Source of the DNA: Gammaproteobacteria bacterium
GTDB lineage: Bacteria; Pseudomonadota; Gammaproteobacteria; Enterobacterales; Alteromonadaceae
Length of the DNA stretch: 25,991 bases
Direction of reading: 5' to 3'
Assembly (NCBI GenBank): GCA_023380515.1
Contig: JAMCRH010000197.1
Location: forward strand, 1 to 25,991
In this document: positions 7,368-15,348 of the stretch, piece by piece
How positions within the stretch are numbered: the stretch's first letter is position 1
How the letters are laid out: every line of letters begins with the position of its first letter
Position numbers and translations under genes: made by a program
Notes under the pieces: model-generated
What the model was told of the DNA's origin: nothing
The model's input: the letters and a program-made list of their open reading frames with translations, nothing else
Databases searched by the model: none

Positions 7368-9001
7368 GCCTTGAGCCAGCCACTTAACAGCTGCTGAGCC
7401 TCTGCCTGAATCGCCGCAAGGTGTTCAGGCCCTCGCAGACTTTCGGCATAGATTTTATACACCGGTTCAGTACCCGACGGGCGCACCGCGAACCAACCAT
7501 TTTCGGTGGTCACTTTAATCCCACCAAAACCAGCCTGATTACCGGGCGCTCGATTCAGTACCGCAGTCACAGGCTCTCCTGCAAGACTATCTAGGGTTGG
7601 CGGATTCGCCTCTAAATCGGCAAATGCAGCCATTTCTTCGCTGGTTGCCCGACAGTCGATTCGCGCATAGCTCGATTGACCATACTGAGCTTCAAGTTCG
7701 CGGTAATATTCGCTTGGCGATTTTCCGGTAACCGCTTGAATTTCTAATGCTAATAAGCACAGAATTAAGCCGTCTTTGTCTGTGCTCCAAGCCTTTCCTT
7801 GACGATCTAAAAAGCTTGCGCCGGCACTTTCTTCACCAGCGAACGCCAAACTTCCTACTGCCAAACCTTCAGCAAACCATTTAAAGCCGACCGGTACTTC
7901 CAGTAGCTGACGTCCAGCACCTGCCACCACTCGGTCAATAATCGCGCTCGATACTAATGTTTTACCGATGACTTTATCTGCTGACCAATCACGATGCTTA
8001 CACAAGTAGTCGATGGCAACGGCTAAATAGTGATTTGGATTCATCAACCCGTCTGGCGTCACAATACCGTGACGGTCGTAATCGGGATCGTTACCCAAGC
8101 CTAGATCGAACTTGTCTTTTAAAGCGAGTAAACTTGCCATTGCATCGGCAGATGAGCAGTCCATGCGAATGGCGCCGTCTTTGTCGAGCGCCATAAACGA
8201 AAAACTTGGATCCGCATGATCATTAAACAGCGTTAAATCTAAATGAAATTGTTCTTTAATGGCTCGCCAATAAGCGGCGCCTGCCCCCCCCATTGCATCA
8301 ACCCCGACACGCAAGTTGGCTTGTTGGATAGCAGCCATATCAATGACTTGATCGAGACTCGATACATACGAACTGATCCAGTCGATTTTCTTCACCCGTT
8401 TCGACTTTTTAGCTTGCGCAAATGACACCACGTTGACACCGATCAGGTCGCTACTCAAAATTGCATTCGCGTACTTCTCAATGACTTTAGTGACATCACT
8501 GTCAGCTGGTCCGCCGTGCGGAGGATTGTATTTAAAGCCGCCATCTTGGGGCGGGTTGTGCGACGGCGTAATGACAACACCATCAGCCAAACCTGAGCTA
8601 CGACCTTGGTTATAAGTTAAGATAGCGTGACTAATGACCGGTGTCGGCGTGTAACCGAGGTCAGCTTGAATATGCACTTCAATACCATTGGCGATAAACA
8701 CTTCAAGAGCCGTGATAAAAGCGGCTTCTGATAATGCATGGGTGTCTTTACCGAGCATCAACGGGCCGGTAATGCCCTGTTCTTCACGATAGGCCACGAT
8801 GGCTTGGCTAATTGCCAAAATATGAGCTTCATTAAACGAGTGCTTCAATGCGCTACCACGGTGCCCCGAGGTACCAAAACTCACTTGCTCAGCTTCTTTA
8901 CCAGGATTCGGTTCATTGACGTAATACGCAGCCATCAACGCGGGTATGTTAATTAAGTCCGCTTTGGTAGCCGGTGTGCCTGCACGTGGGTGTTTGCTCA
9001 T
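7364..9001 (-). CDS. pgm: Phosphoglucomutase (alpha-D-glucose-1,6-bisphosphate-dependent)
   Basis: Interconverts glucose-1-phosphate and glucose-6-phosphate in the cytoplasm, feeding UDP-glucose and glycogen or envelope sugar synthesis. It is 545 residues, against 546 in E. coli Pgm. Key sites are FGTSGHRG at 42-49, the phosphoserine loop ITPSHNPP with S147, the magnesium loop NDPDYDRHG with D305, D307 and D309, the sugar loop GEESAG at 389-394, and the phosphate-binding RPSGTE at 507-512. The ATG overlaps the seqA stop in ATGA, so pgm is translationally coupled to seqA, the E. coli order. A homopolymer of seven C at about 8283-8289 lies within the gene but the frame is intact. Confidence 0.97.
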   Translation of the reverse strand: MSKHPRAGTPATKADLINIPALMAAYYVNEPNPGKEAEQVSFGTSGHRGSALKHSFNEAHILAISQAIVAYREEQGITGPLMLGKDTHALSEAAFITALEVFIANGIEVHIQADLGYTPTPVISHAILTYNQGRSSGLADGVVITPSHNPPQDGGFKYNPPHGGPADSDVTKVIEKYANAILSSDLIGVNVVSFAQAKKSKRVKKIDWISSYVSSLDQVIDMAAIQQANLRVGVDAMGGAGAAYWRAIKEQFHLDLTLFNDHADPSFSFMALDKDGAIRMDCSSADAMASLLALKDKFDLGLGNDPDYDRHGIVTPDGLMNPNHYLAVAIDYLCKHRDWSADKVIGKTLVSSAIIDRVVAGAGRQLLEVPVGFKWFAEGLAVGSLAFAGEESAGASFLDRQGKAWSTDKDGLILCLLALEIQAVTGKSPSEYYRELEAQYGQSSYARIDCRATSEEMAAFADLEANPPTLDSLAGEPVTAVLNRAPGNQAGFGGIKVTTENGWFAVRPSGTEPVYKIYAESLRGPEHLAAIQAEAQQLLSGWLKA

Positions 9002-9558
9002 GATAAAAAGTCCCTAATTTTTTCAGCGTCACTGCTGCTATAACCCATCTCTGTGGCGACAGCGGTCAAGATCGATTTCTTTTTCGTGGTGTTGTTGTTG
9101 GTCACAACCCAATACGGTGAACCCGGAATTTGTTTCGGATTCGTGCTATTTCCTGCGGCCAGTAATTCTTGCTCTGTGGTGGCGAAGTACAAGCGATTGC
9201 GACCACGAATGTCCAAAACCTGCGTAAACTGAGTCACATGGCAGCGGTGAAACATCGACAGAATAAACAAGAAGCGACCAACGGCGCCCTTTTGAGCAGC
9301 TAAATCAGCGCGGTCGAGGACGTCAAAGACGCTGGTTGAGCTCGATGTGACACCGGTTGCTGCAGTTTTCGATTCCTGCACAGAGCCTTCATGCTCATTA
9401 TTTGTACGCAAAGAGCCGGTATGCAAAGAATCGGGATGCACCGCCACTGGGCTTAATCCGAGTAAACGGCGTAGTATTGTAGAGGCGCTTTCGCCGATAT
9501 GCTGCGTATGTGAAGCGATATACGCATAGAGCTCTTCGTCGATTTCAATCTTTTTCAT
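8998..9558 (-). CDS. seqA: Negative modulator of replication initiation SeqA
   Basis: Binds hemimethylated GATC sites after replication and sequesters the origin and the dnaA promoter, which implies Dam methylation in this organism. The N-terminal oligomerisation domain (1-34; [20 protein letters not shown]) is nearly identical to that of E. coli. A variable linker covers about 35-80. The C-terminal DNA-binding domain (about 80-186) keeps the GRNRLYFA and [17 protein letters not shown] region that reads hemimethylated GATC. It is 186 residues, against 181 in E. coli. The ATG has GGAAG ten bases upstream. The predicted leader is about 125 nt and contains six tandem 12-bp repeats. It forms an operon with pgm. 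Confidence 0.96.
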   Translation of the reverse strand: MKKIEIDEELYAYIASHTQHIGESASTILRRLLGLSPVAVHPDSLHTGSLRTNNEHEGSVQESKTAATGVTSSSTSVFDVLDRADLAAQKGAVGRFLFILSMFHRCHVTQFTQVLDIRGRNRLYFATTEQELLAAGNSTNPKQIPGSPYWVVTNNNTTKKKSILTAVATEMGYSSSDAEKIRDFLS

Positions 9559-9598
9559 AGGTGGTGAACTTCCAATTCATTCGCGCAAGCTGGATGTA

Positions 9599-9682
9599 AT
9601 GCTCGATTATCTCGTCGTCTTTTTCGTCGACTTTCTCATCGACTATCTCGTAGACTTTCTCGTCTATTATCTCGTAGATTAA
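9599..9682 (+). CDS. Possible 27-residue hydrophobic repeat peptide
   Basis: An ATG at 9599 opens a 27-codon frame to TAA at 9680-9682 that runs through six 12-bp repeats. The product starts MLDYLVVFFVDFLIDYLV and continues in the same four-residue pattern (aromatic-Leu-Val-Asp), with Asp at 3, 11, 15, 19 and 27. This would put acids on one stripe of an otherwise hydrophobic helix. Differences between repeat copies are mostly conservative in this frame (Leu/Phe, Val/Ile, Phe/Tyr), less so on the other strand. It is antisense to the seqA leader. The ribosome site is weak (TGGA) and no promoter is clear. It could instead be a by-product of a regulatory repeat. I recognise no family. Confidence 0.3.
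   Translation: MLDYLVVFFVDFLIDYLVDFLVYYLVD
9610..9681. repeat. Six tandem 12-bp repeats between seqA and ybfF
   Basis: Six contiguous units follow the + strand pattern TCTCGTCGACTT with a few changes each: 9610-9621, 9622-9633, 9634-9645, 9646-9657, 9658-9669 and 9670-9681. A degenerate partial unit precedes them near 9601. The array lies 52-123 bp upstream of the seqA ATG, inside its predicted leader. Copy number could vary by slippage. Confidence 0.9.
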
Positions 9683-9690
9683 TTGCAGGA

Positions 9691-9719
9691 AGTATACCGA
9701 AGTCGATTGCTATTTGCAC
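9691..9719 (-). promoter_or_regulatory. Candidate seqA promoter
   Basis: On the minus strand TATACT (9696-9691) is a near-consensus -10, with GTGCAA (9719-9714) 17 bp upstream as a weak -35. Transcription would start near 9684 and run through the 12-bp repeat array before reaching seqA. The -35 hexamer is shared with the proposed ybfF promoter. Confidence 0.45.
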
Positions 9720-9742
9720 CGCACAAGCAGCTAGGCGACAAT
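9714..9742 (+). promoter_or_regulatory. Candidate ybfF promoter
   Basis: TTGCAC (9714-9719) and GACAAT (9737-9742) are spaced 17 bp on the + strand, about 40 bp before the ybfF ATG. Matches to consensus are three and four of six. It shares its -35 position with the divergent seqA promoter, so the two would compete. Confidence 0.3.
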
Positions 9743-9783
9743 AGAAATTCAGGTCTTTGTTGGAATTAAAGGGAAACCGAAGC

Positions 9784-10575
9784 ATGAGTGAAGCGGTAAA
9801 GCTGAATTACGAAACATCTGGGGATCGCGAGAACCCGGCATTAGTGTTAATTCATGGCCTATTTGGCGATGCTGATAATCTCAAGAGTATTAGCCGCGAA
9901 CTCAGCGACAGTTACTATGTCGTCAATGTCGAATTGCGCAATCATGGCAGCTCGCCTTGGACTGACAGTATGCCTTTTCCAGCCATGGCTGCAGACATTA
10001 GCGCTGTTCTCGAAGCCGAAAACATTGAACAAGCCCACCTCCTTGGCCATTCCCTAGGTGGCAAAGTCGCCATGGAATTTGCGTTACGCCATCCCAAGCA
10101 AGTGTTGTCGCTCGTTGTCGCCGACATCGCCCCAGTTGCCTACGACGCACGCCATACCAGTATTTTAGATGCGCTTGAAGCAGTGAAACTGAGTGACTTG
10201 AAAAGTCGTCAAGACGCTGACAAGCAGTTAAGCGAGTCGATTAATGAAGCTGGTGTCCGCATGTTTTTATTGAAGAACCTACGTAAGAATGAAGATGGTG
10301 AATGGCATTGGCGTCTTAACCTCGAAGGCTTACGTAAATGCTACGAAGACTTAATTGGTGAGCCCCAGCGTGAGGGCAAGTACCAGGGCCCGGTTTTGTT
10401 TATTCGCGGCGGACGTTCCGACTATATCCAGGAACAACACCGAGACGCGATTACAAGTCGTTTCCCGAAAGCTGAAGCGAAAACGATTGCCGAAACTGGC
10501 CATTGGCTACATGCAGAAAAACCTGCCGTATTTAACGGGATTGTGCGCCGCTTTTTGGAAGAACAAAACACTTAA
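9784..10575 (+). CDS. ybfF: Alpha/beta-hydrolase esterase YbfF
   Basis: Cytoplasmic alpha/beta hydrolase with esterase activity on acyl substrates, including acyl-CoA-like esters in the E. coli homologue; the natural substrate is unsettled. From the ATG at 9784 it has 263 residues. HGLFGDADNL at about 24-33 provides the oxyanion hole, GHSLGGKVAM the nucleophile S90, ADIAPV a conserved Asp (D114), and GHWLHAEKP the catalytic H240. I prefer 9784 to the TTG at 9757 because AAAGGGA lies upstream and E. coli YbfF begins with KLN-like sequence soon after the start. Divergent from seqA, as in E. coli; likely the first gene of a run with DUF2788, ybfE and fldA. Confidence 0.93.
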   Translation: MSEAVKLNYETSGDRENPALVLIHGLFGDADNLKSISRELSDSYYVVNVELRNHGSSPWTDSMPFPAMAADISAVLEAENIEQAHLLGHSLGGKVAMEFALRHPKQVLSLVVADIAPVAYDARHTSILDALEAVKLSDLKSRQDADKQLSESINEAGVRMFLLKNLRKNEDGEWHWRLNLEGLRKCYEDLIGEPQREGKYQGPVLFIRGGRSDYIQEQHRDAITSRFPKAEAKTIAETGHWLHAEKPAVFNGIVRRFLEEQNT

Positions 10576-10658
10576 CCGAAGCTTTCATAACAATGCATTG
10601 GTTCGCACGACGTGAGGTTGAAAAAATTTCCCGCTGACTCGCACCAACTGGCGCTTTG

Positions 10659-10667
10659 TGGTATTCT
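10659..10667 (+). promoter_or_regulatory. Candidate extended -10 promoter before the DUF2788 gene
   Basis: TGGTATTCT combines an extended TG with TATTCT, a reasonable -10, about 34 bp before the ATG at 10701. No good -35 is present at the right distance. It could drive DUF2788, ybfE and fldA independently of ybfF. Confidence 0.35.
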
Positions 10668-10700
10668 CCGCGCCGAAACACATGTGGAGTAAAAAACGCT

Positions 10701-10919
10701 ATGTTCGCTGAAAATTTAGAACAAATTGAATCACTCATGACAAACTTTGCCATTGCTGCGCTGTTTGTCCTGATTGGTTTAGCTATTCAAGATGTTCTAA
10801 AGAAAGGTAATGTGCCAAAATTTGGCCGCATTGCTGTTTGGCTGGTACTCTTTTTGGGAATGCTCGGCTTCATTGCCAAAGGCATTATCCAATTTGTTCT
10901 TGAAGCTCAACTACAATAA
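10701..10919 (+). CDS. DUF2788 family small membrane protein
   Basis: Protein of 72 residues with two predicted membrane helices (about 13-32 and 43-65) joined by a short loop DVLKKGNVPKFGR. It matches DUF2788, a family of unknown function that sits between ybfF and ybfE in alteromonad relatives. The ATG at 10701 has GGAG eleven bases upstream; a longer frame starting at 10656 would include the promoter region and is rejected. It is five bases upstream of ybfE, so the two are cotranscribed. Confidence 0.85.
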   Translation: MFAENLEQIESLMTNFAIAALFVLIGLAIQDVLKKGNVPKFGRIAVWLVLFLGMLGFIAKGIIQFVLEAQLQ

Positions 10920-10924
10920 TAACC

Positions 10925-11200
10925 ATGGCTAAAGAAAGCAGCGATCTTGTCACGCCTGATTTATTTCAGAGCGACCGTCGCCCAGGGCGACCACGTACCA
11001 ATCCGCTTCCACGTGAAGTGCAGGTGCGCGTAAACAAACGTCGGCAACTTCAGCGCGACCGTAAAAACGGTTTACGCCGGGTTGAGTTAAAACTCGACGA
11101 AACGATGTACGAAACATTGAACCGTCAAGCTGAAGAGCAAGGTATCAGTCGTAGCGCATTAATCGAACAGATACTGCAGCAAGCTTTGGCAGACAAGTAA
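10925..11200 (+). CDS. ybfE: YbfE family protein (LexA-regulated in E. coli)
   Basis: Small basic protein of 91 residues, probably DNA-binding. The first half (LFQSDRRPGRPRTNPLPREV) resembles a basic hook, and residues 48-88 (RRVELKLDETMYETLNRQ) look like a ribbon-helix-helix fold. It matches E. coli YbfE closely, including RVELKL and SRSxLIE. In E. coli the gene belongs to the SOS regulon, but I see no CTGT-N8-ACAG LexA box upstream here, so that control may be absent. Ribosome site weak. Precedes fldA by 33 bp, as in E. coli. Confidence 0.9.
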   Translation: MAKESSDLVTPDLFQSDRRPGRPRTNPLPREVQVRVNKRRQLQRDRKNGLRRVELKLDETMYETLNRQAEEQGISRSALIEQILQQALADK

Positions 11201-11233
11201 CGAATAAATTGATCACTTTGGAATGAAGTAACT

Positions 11234-11758
11234 ATGGCGACTGTTGGCTTATTTTTTGGTAGCGATACCGGCAACACCGAAGCTGTTGCACAGATGATCC
11301 AAAAAGAATTAGGTAAACACCTAATTGACGTGAAAGACATCGCAAAATCAACCAAAGAAGAAATTGCGGATTACGATCTGCTGATTTTTGGTATCCCGAC
11401 TTGGTATTATGGCGAAGCCCAATGTGATTGGGATGACTTTTTCCCAGATTTGGAAGAAGTTGATTTCGAAGGCAAAGTCGTGGCCATCTTTGGCTTGGGT
11501 GATCAAGAAGACTACGCTGAGTATTTCCTTGATGCGATGGGCATGATCCGCGATATCGTTGAAGCACGCGGCGGCATTATTATTGGTCATTGGTCAACCG
11601 AAGGTTACCACTTCGAAGAGTCGAAAGGCATGGCCGATGCCAACCACTTTGTTGGCTTAGGCATCGACGAAGATCGCCAGCCAGAGCTGACCAAAGAGCG
11701 CGTTGAACAGTGGTGCGCGCAGCTCCGTGAAGAAATGGGATTAGACGAACTCGCATAA
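11234..11758 (+). CDS. fldA: Long-chain flavodoxin FldA
   Basis: FMN-containing low-potential electron carrier that serves radical-SAM activation, methionine synthase and isoprenoid enzymes. It is 174 residues, against 176 in E. coli FldA. The FMN phosphate loop FGSDTGNTE is at 8-16. GIPTWYYGEAQCDWDDFFP carries the first aromatic stacking residue, and GLGDQEDYAEYF the second, with the long-chain insertion HWSTEGYHFEESKG. A GAAG-containing stretch lies shortly before the ATG. It is followed by an intrinsic terminator and then fur, the conserved fldA-fur order. Confidence 0.97.
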   Translation: MATVGLFFGSDTGNTEAVAQMIQKELGKHLIDVKDIAKSTKEEIADYDLLIFGIPTWYYGEAQCDWDDFFPDLEEVDFEGKVVAIFGLGDQEDYAEYFLDAMGMIRDIVEARGGIIIGHWSTEGYHFEESKGMADANHFVGLGIDEDRQPELTKERVEQWCAQLREEMGLDELA

Positions 11759-11777
11759 ACTCGTCTTAATTCCAACG

Positions 11778-11808
11778 ACGCCCGCCTTTGTTGCGGGCGT
11801 TTTTGTTT
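11778..11808 (+). terminator. Intrinsic terminator after fldA
   Basis: ACGCCCGC (11778-11785), a 7-nt loop and GCGGGCGT (11793-11800) form an 8-bp GC-rich stem followed by TTTTGTTT. It separates fldA from fur, which has its own promoter. Confidence 0.9.
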
Positions 11809-11835
11809 CATTCCCTACTCAGTTGTGGCTATAAT
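11807..11835 (+). promoter_or_regulatory. Promoter of fur
   Basis: TATAAT at 11830-11835 is a perfect -10, with TTCATT at 11807-11812 as a weak -35 after 17 bp. The transcript would start near 11842, about 26 nt before the fur ATG. A single Fur-like half-site TGATAAT (11863-11869) overlaps the start codon, too weak to call an operator. Confidence 0.6.
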
Positions 11836-11867
11836 CGAGAATGGTAGAGCAACAATGAGGATTGATA

Positions 11868-12329
11868 ATGAGTAATGCTGATGTTCAACTCAAGAAAGCT
11901 GGCTTAAAAGTCACATCACCGCGAATTAAAATTCTCGAGGTGATGAAAAATCCAGCGCACCAGCATGTTAGCGCCGAAGAGGTGTTTAAGATTCTCCTTG
12001 AGCAAGGTGACGAGGTTGGGCTTGCAACTGTCTATCGGGTTCTCAATCAGTTTGACGACGCTGGTATTGTCACCCGCCACCATTTCGAAGGTGGGCGCTC
12101 AGTCTTCGAGTTAAGCGCCAAAGACCACCATGATCACCTCGTCTGTTTAGACTGCGGCCGCGTCATTGAATTTGAAGACGATACCATAGAAAAACGGCAA
12201 TTAGCTGTGGCAAAAGAGCATGGCCTCAGTTTGACTAATCATAGCTTGTACCTCTATGGTGAATGCAAAAATGCAGACACCTGTGACTATAATCGCGAAG
12301 ATGCAGAGCATCATCGCATTGAACTTTAA
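11868..12329 (+). CDS. fur: Ferric uptake regulator Fur
   Basis: Iron-sensing repressor that binds DNA as a dimer when loaded with Fe2+. From the ATG at 11868 it has 153 residues. The winged-helix domain covers about 1-82 with the recognition helix LATVYRVLNQFDDAG. Metal ligands align with E. coli Fur: H33, E81, H88 and H90 for one site; H87, D89, E108 and H125 for the other. C93 and C96 form the structural zinc pair, and a second pair, C133 and C139, is in the tail. The upstream TTG at 11862 is rejected because GAGG is placed seven bases before 11868. It is transcribed alone between two terminators. Confidence 0.97.
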   Translation: MSNADVQLKKAGLKVTSPRIKILEVMKNPAHQHVSAEEVFKILLEQGDEVGLATVYRVLNQFDDAGIVTRHHFEGGRSVFELSAKDHHDHLVCLDCGRVIEFEDDTIEKRQLAVAKEHGLSLTNHSLYLYGECKNADTCDYNREDAEHHRIEL

Positions 12330-12345
12330 GTCCAATTTGGATGAC

Positions 12346-12371
12346 AAACAGGCCGACTCCGGCCTGTTTTA
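12346..12371 (+). terminator. Intrinsic terminator after fur
   Basis: ACAGGCCG (12348-12355), loop ACTC and CGGCCTGT (12360-12367) make an 8-bp stem, extendable by A-T pairs on both sides, followed by TTTT. Confidence 0.88.
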
Positions 12372-12392
12372 CGTTTTAAGGTAAAATTATTT

Positions 12393-13430
12393 ATGCAGTG
12401 GATGATATACGGCGCGAATGGCTACACCGGTGAGCTAATTGCCAGAGAAGCGATAGCCCATCAACAGCAACCCATTTTAGCTGGCCGCAATAGCGAGAAA
12501 GTAGCCGCTTTAGCGACTGAACTTGGGCTGCAAGCGCGCGCATTCGAATTAAATAGTGTGGGTCAGGTTGCCAAACAACTGAAAGACATTGATCTCGTTG
12601 TGCATTGTGCTGGTCCTTTCGAGCTTACAGCTGAAGTGATGATGAAGGCATGTATTGCCAGTAAAACCCATTATCTTGATATTACTGGTGAACTTGATGT
12701 GTTCGAGCTTGCTGCTAGCTTCCAAGACCAAGCTAAAGCTGCCGGCGTCGTGCTCTGCCCCGGTGTCGGTTTCGACGTTATCCCGACCGACTGTGTCGCA
12801 GCTCAGTTAAAGCAACAAATGCCCGATGCAACGCATTTACGCCTCGGCTTTGACTCTCGCTCACGAATGAGTCGCGGGACCGCTAAAACCAGCGTACGCC
12901 GTATTGGTGAAGGTGGTGCAATTCGCAAGAATGGTAAGATTACCGCGGTACCACTCGCCTATAAAGCCGAGAAAATCGATTTCGGCGGTGGTGAAAAAAT
13001 GGCAATGACCATTCCGTGGGGGGATGTTTCAACCGCTTATTACAGTACTGGCATTGGTAATGTTGAAGTCTTTATTCCAGCGCACCCAAAACTAGTCAGC
13101 CGCATGCGCCGCATGAATTGGTTCCGTTGGTTATTCCGCACCGAAATGATGAAAAACTGGTTGATGAAGAAGATTGATAATCAACCGGCGGGGCCAAAAG
13201 ACGAAGAGCGTGAAAAACACTACACGTGGGTTTGGGGTGAAGTTAAAAATGCACAAGGCGAGACTCTCACAATGCGCAAACAAGTGCTGAATGGCTATAC
13301 CCTGACAGCTCAAGGCGCAGTGTTTATGGCGATGCATGTACTTGCAACTGGTCCAGCGGGAGGCTTTTATACGCCATCGAAACTCTACGGGCCTGAGTTA
13401 GTTGAAAAGTTTTTGTATCAGCCAAGCTGA
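12393..13430 (+). CDS. Saccharopine dehydrogenase-like NAD(P)-binding oxidoreductase
   Basis: Cytoplasmic protein of 345 residues with an N-terminal Rossmann fold: GANGYTG at 7-13 binds the dinucleotide and AGRN at about 30-33 follows the second strand. VHCAGPF and YLDITGE are typical of the saccharopine dehydrogenase NADP-binding family and of the trans-acting enoyl reductases related to it. The rest matches the uncharacterised bacterial branch; the substrate is unknown and lysine metabolism should not be assumed. The ribosome site is a distant AAGG. It stands alone between the fur terminator and a bidirectional terminator. Confidence 0.8.
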   Translation: MQWMIYGANGYTGELIAREAIAHQQQPILAGRNSEKVAALATELGLQARAFELNSVGQVAKQLKDIDLVVHCAGPFELTAEVMMKACIASKTHYLDITGELDVFELAASFQDQAKAAGVVLCPGVGFDVIPTDCVAAQLKQQMPDATHLRLGFDSRSRMSRGTAKTSVRRIGEGGAIRKNGKITAVPLAYKAEKIDFGGGEKMAMTIPWGDVSTAYYSTGIGNVEVFIPAHPKLVSRMRRMNWFRWLFRTEMMKNWLMKKIDNQPAGPKDEEREKHYTWVWGEVKNAQGETLTMRKQVLNGYTLTAQGAVFMAMHVLATGPAGGFYTPSKLYGPELVEKFLYQPS

Positions 13431-13484
13431 ATAAACAACTATTCGCATCAGCAGTATGAGCACTTGAAGTGTTAACACCGACAA

Positions 13485-13520
13485 AAAAGCGGCTGACTGA
13501 TTTACTCAGTAGCCGCTTTT
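13485..13520. terminator. Bidirectional terminator between the oxidoreductase and glnS
   Basis: AAAAGCGGCT (13485-13494) and AGCCGCTTTT (13511-13520) pair, and inside them ACTGA/TCAGT (13496-13500/13506-13510) extends the stem past one bulged G. Flanking A and T runs let it work on both strands for the two convergent genes. Confidence 0.9.
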
Positions 13521-13557
13521 CTAATCAACTAAATGACGCGATTTTTAATAACTTGAA

Positions 13558-15231
13558 TTAATCATCGCCACTAATTTTGGCCCAACTATCACGTAGACCG
13601 ACTGTCCGATTAAAGACCAACTTCTCGGCACTTGCGTCACGATTGTCTAAACAGAAATATCCCATCCGCTCAAACTGGAACCCTTGTTCCGCTTGCGCTT
13701 GTGCTAGAGAAGGTTCGACAAAGCCTTGCACCACCACGAGTGACTCTGGGTTTAAAGCTTCGTCTAAGGTTTCCGCTGCACCTGGATTTGGAATGTTAAA
13801 CAAACGGTCGTACAAGCGAATCTCCGCTGGAATTGCATGCGCTGCTGAAACCCAGTGGATGACCCCTTTCACTTTACGGCCATCAGCAGGATCTTTACCC
13901 AAAGTATCCGCATCATAGGTACAGAAGATCGTGGTAATTTCACCATTTTCGTCTTTCTCAACGCGCTCCGCTTTAATCACGTAGGCGTTGCGCAGGCGAA
14001 CTTCTTTACCTAACACCAAACGCTTAAATTTCTTATTTGCTTCCTCGCGGAAGTCTTCTCGCTCAATGTAGATTTCGCCACTAAACGGAACTTCACGTTG
14101 ACCTAATTCATCACGGTTCGGATGATTCGGTGCCTGCAACGTTTCACTAGCGCCAGCTGGGTAGTTCTCAATCACTACTTTCACCGGGTCGAGCACAGCC
14201 ATTGCCCGTGGCGCGTTTTCATTGAGGTCATCGCGGATACAGGCTTCTAAAATGCCCATTTCCACCATGTTGTCCATTTTTGTCACACCGATTCGGTGTG
14301 CGAACTCGCGGATTGACGCTGGCGTATAACCACGGCGGCGCAATCCAGCAATAGTCGGCATGCGTGGGTCGTCCCAACCACTCACATGGTTCTCAGTCAC
14401 TAACAGATTAAGCTTACGCTTACTCATGACAGTATATTCGAGGTTCAAACGCGAAAACTCGATTTGCTGCGGGTGGCACGGAATTGAAATGTTATCCAAT
14501 ACCCAATCGTACAAGCGGCGGTTGTCTTGGAACTCCAGCGTGCACAATGAGTGGGTAATGTTTTCCAACGCATCCGAAATACAATGCGTGAAATCATACA
14601 TGGGATAAACACACCACTTGTCACCGGTTTGGTGGTGATGCACATGACGGATTCGATAGATAACTGGATCGCGCATGCACATGAACGGCGATGACATATC
14701 AATTTTCGCTCGCAATGAGCAATGCCCTTCGGGATATTCGCCTGCGGTCATTTTGGCAAATTCAGCTAAATTCACGTCAACCGCTGTGTCGCGGTATGGA
14801 CTGTTTTTGCCTGGTTCTTTCAACGTGCCACGCATTTCCCGAATGATTTCTTGCGACGAGAAATCAACGTAAGCTAAGCCTTTTTCAATCAGCTCAATGG
14901 CGAAGCCGTGCAATGCTTCAAAATAATCCGATGAATAGCGCTCTTTACCTTCCCACTCGTAACCTAACCAACGGACGTCAGCTTTGATTGCACTCACGTA
15001 CTCCATGCTTTCTTTCAATGGGTTGGTATCGTCGAAACGCAGATTACAGGTACCTTGATAGTCTTCAGCAATACCGAAGTTCAAGACAATCGATTTTGCG
15101 TGACCAATATGCAAGTAGCCGTTCGGCTCTGGCGGGAAACGGGTGTGAACCGATGTGTGCTTCCCTGAAGCTAAATCGGTGTCGATAATTTTGCGAATAA
15201 AATTCGTCGGACGCGAGGCACTTTCGGCCAT
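13558..15231 (-). CDS. glnS: Glutaminyl-tRNA synthetase
   Basis: Class I synthetase that charges tRNA-Gln; its presence means glutaminyl-tRNA is made directly. It is 557 residues, close to the E. coli enzyme. [15 protein letters not shown] carries the HIGH motif at 41-44 and VMSKRKL at 268-274 is the KMSKS equivalent. The tRNA-acceptor domain ([35 protein letters not shown] region) and the C-terminal beta-barrel anticodon domain ([24 protein letters not shown]) are intact. The ATG has GGAGAG about eight bases upstream. Monocistronic: it ends at the shared terminator at 13485-13520. The 117 bp upstream hold its leader, where I see no convincing promoter. Confidence 0.98.
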   Translation of the reverse strand: MAESASRPTNFIRKIIDTDLASGKHTSVHTRFPPEPNGYLHIGHAKSIVLNFGIAEDYQGTCNLRFDDTNPLKESMEYVSAIKADVRWLGYEWEGKERYSSDYFEALHGFAIELIEKGLAYVDFSSQEIIREMRGTLKEPGKNSPYRDTAVDVNLAEFAKMTAGEYPEGHCSLRAKIDMSSPFMCMRDPVIYRIRHVHHHQTGDKWCVYPMYDFTHCISDALENITHSLCTLEFQDNRRLYDWVLDNISIPCHPQQIEFSRLNLEYTVMSKRKLNLLVTENHVSGWDDPRMPTIAGLRRRGYTPASIREFAHRIGVTKMDNMVEMGILEACIRDDLNENAPRAMAVLDPVKVVIENYPAGASETLQAPNHPNRDELGQREVPFSGEIYIEREDFREEANKKFKRLVLGKEVRLRNAYVIKAERVEKDENGEITTIFCTYDADTLGKDPADGRKVKGVIHWVSAAHAIPAEIRLYDRLFNIPNPGAAETLDEALNPESLVVVQGFVEPSLAQAQAEQGFQFERMGYFCLDNRDASAEKLVFNRTVGLRDSWAKISGDD

Positions 15232-15348
15232 TCAGGACTCTCCGTTACAGCAAAACTTAAATAATTCATTGTCGATATGGCGGGAAACGCGCCCACGCCG
15301 CACCGACGCAAAAAACATGGGCGCTATGATCGCAATATTATGCGCAGC

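Noticed and set aside
8283..8289. Frameshift at the seven-C run in pgm
   Set aside because: The reading frame and family length (545 against 546 residues) are intact.
9545..9700. A minus-strand open frame through the 12-bp repeats with a Asp-Glu-Lys-Val pattern that runs into the seqA start
   Set aside because: After the upstream in-frame TAG there is no ATG, GTG or TTG before the repeats, so no start for it; the frame is open mainly because one stop-free unit is repeated.
9654..9721. A minus-strand 28-codon leader peptide starting at a GTG near 9719 upstream of seqA
   Set aside because: Its start would lie at the proposed -35 of seqA, upstream of the transcript start, and it has no ribosome site.
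10576..10924. LexA box for ybfE
   Set aside because: No CTGT-N8-ACAG or close variant found upstream of DUF2788 or ybfE.
11863..11877. Fur box overlapping the fur start codon
   Set aside because: Only the first half-site TGATAAT is good; the second half matches at three of seven positions.
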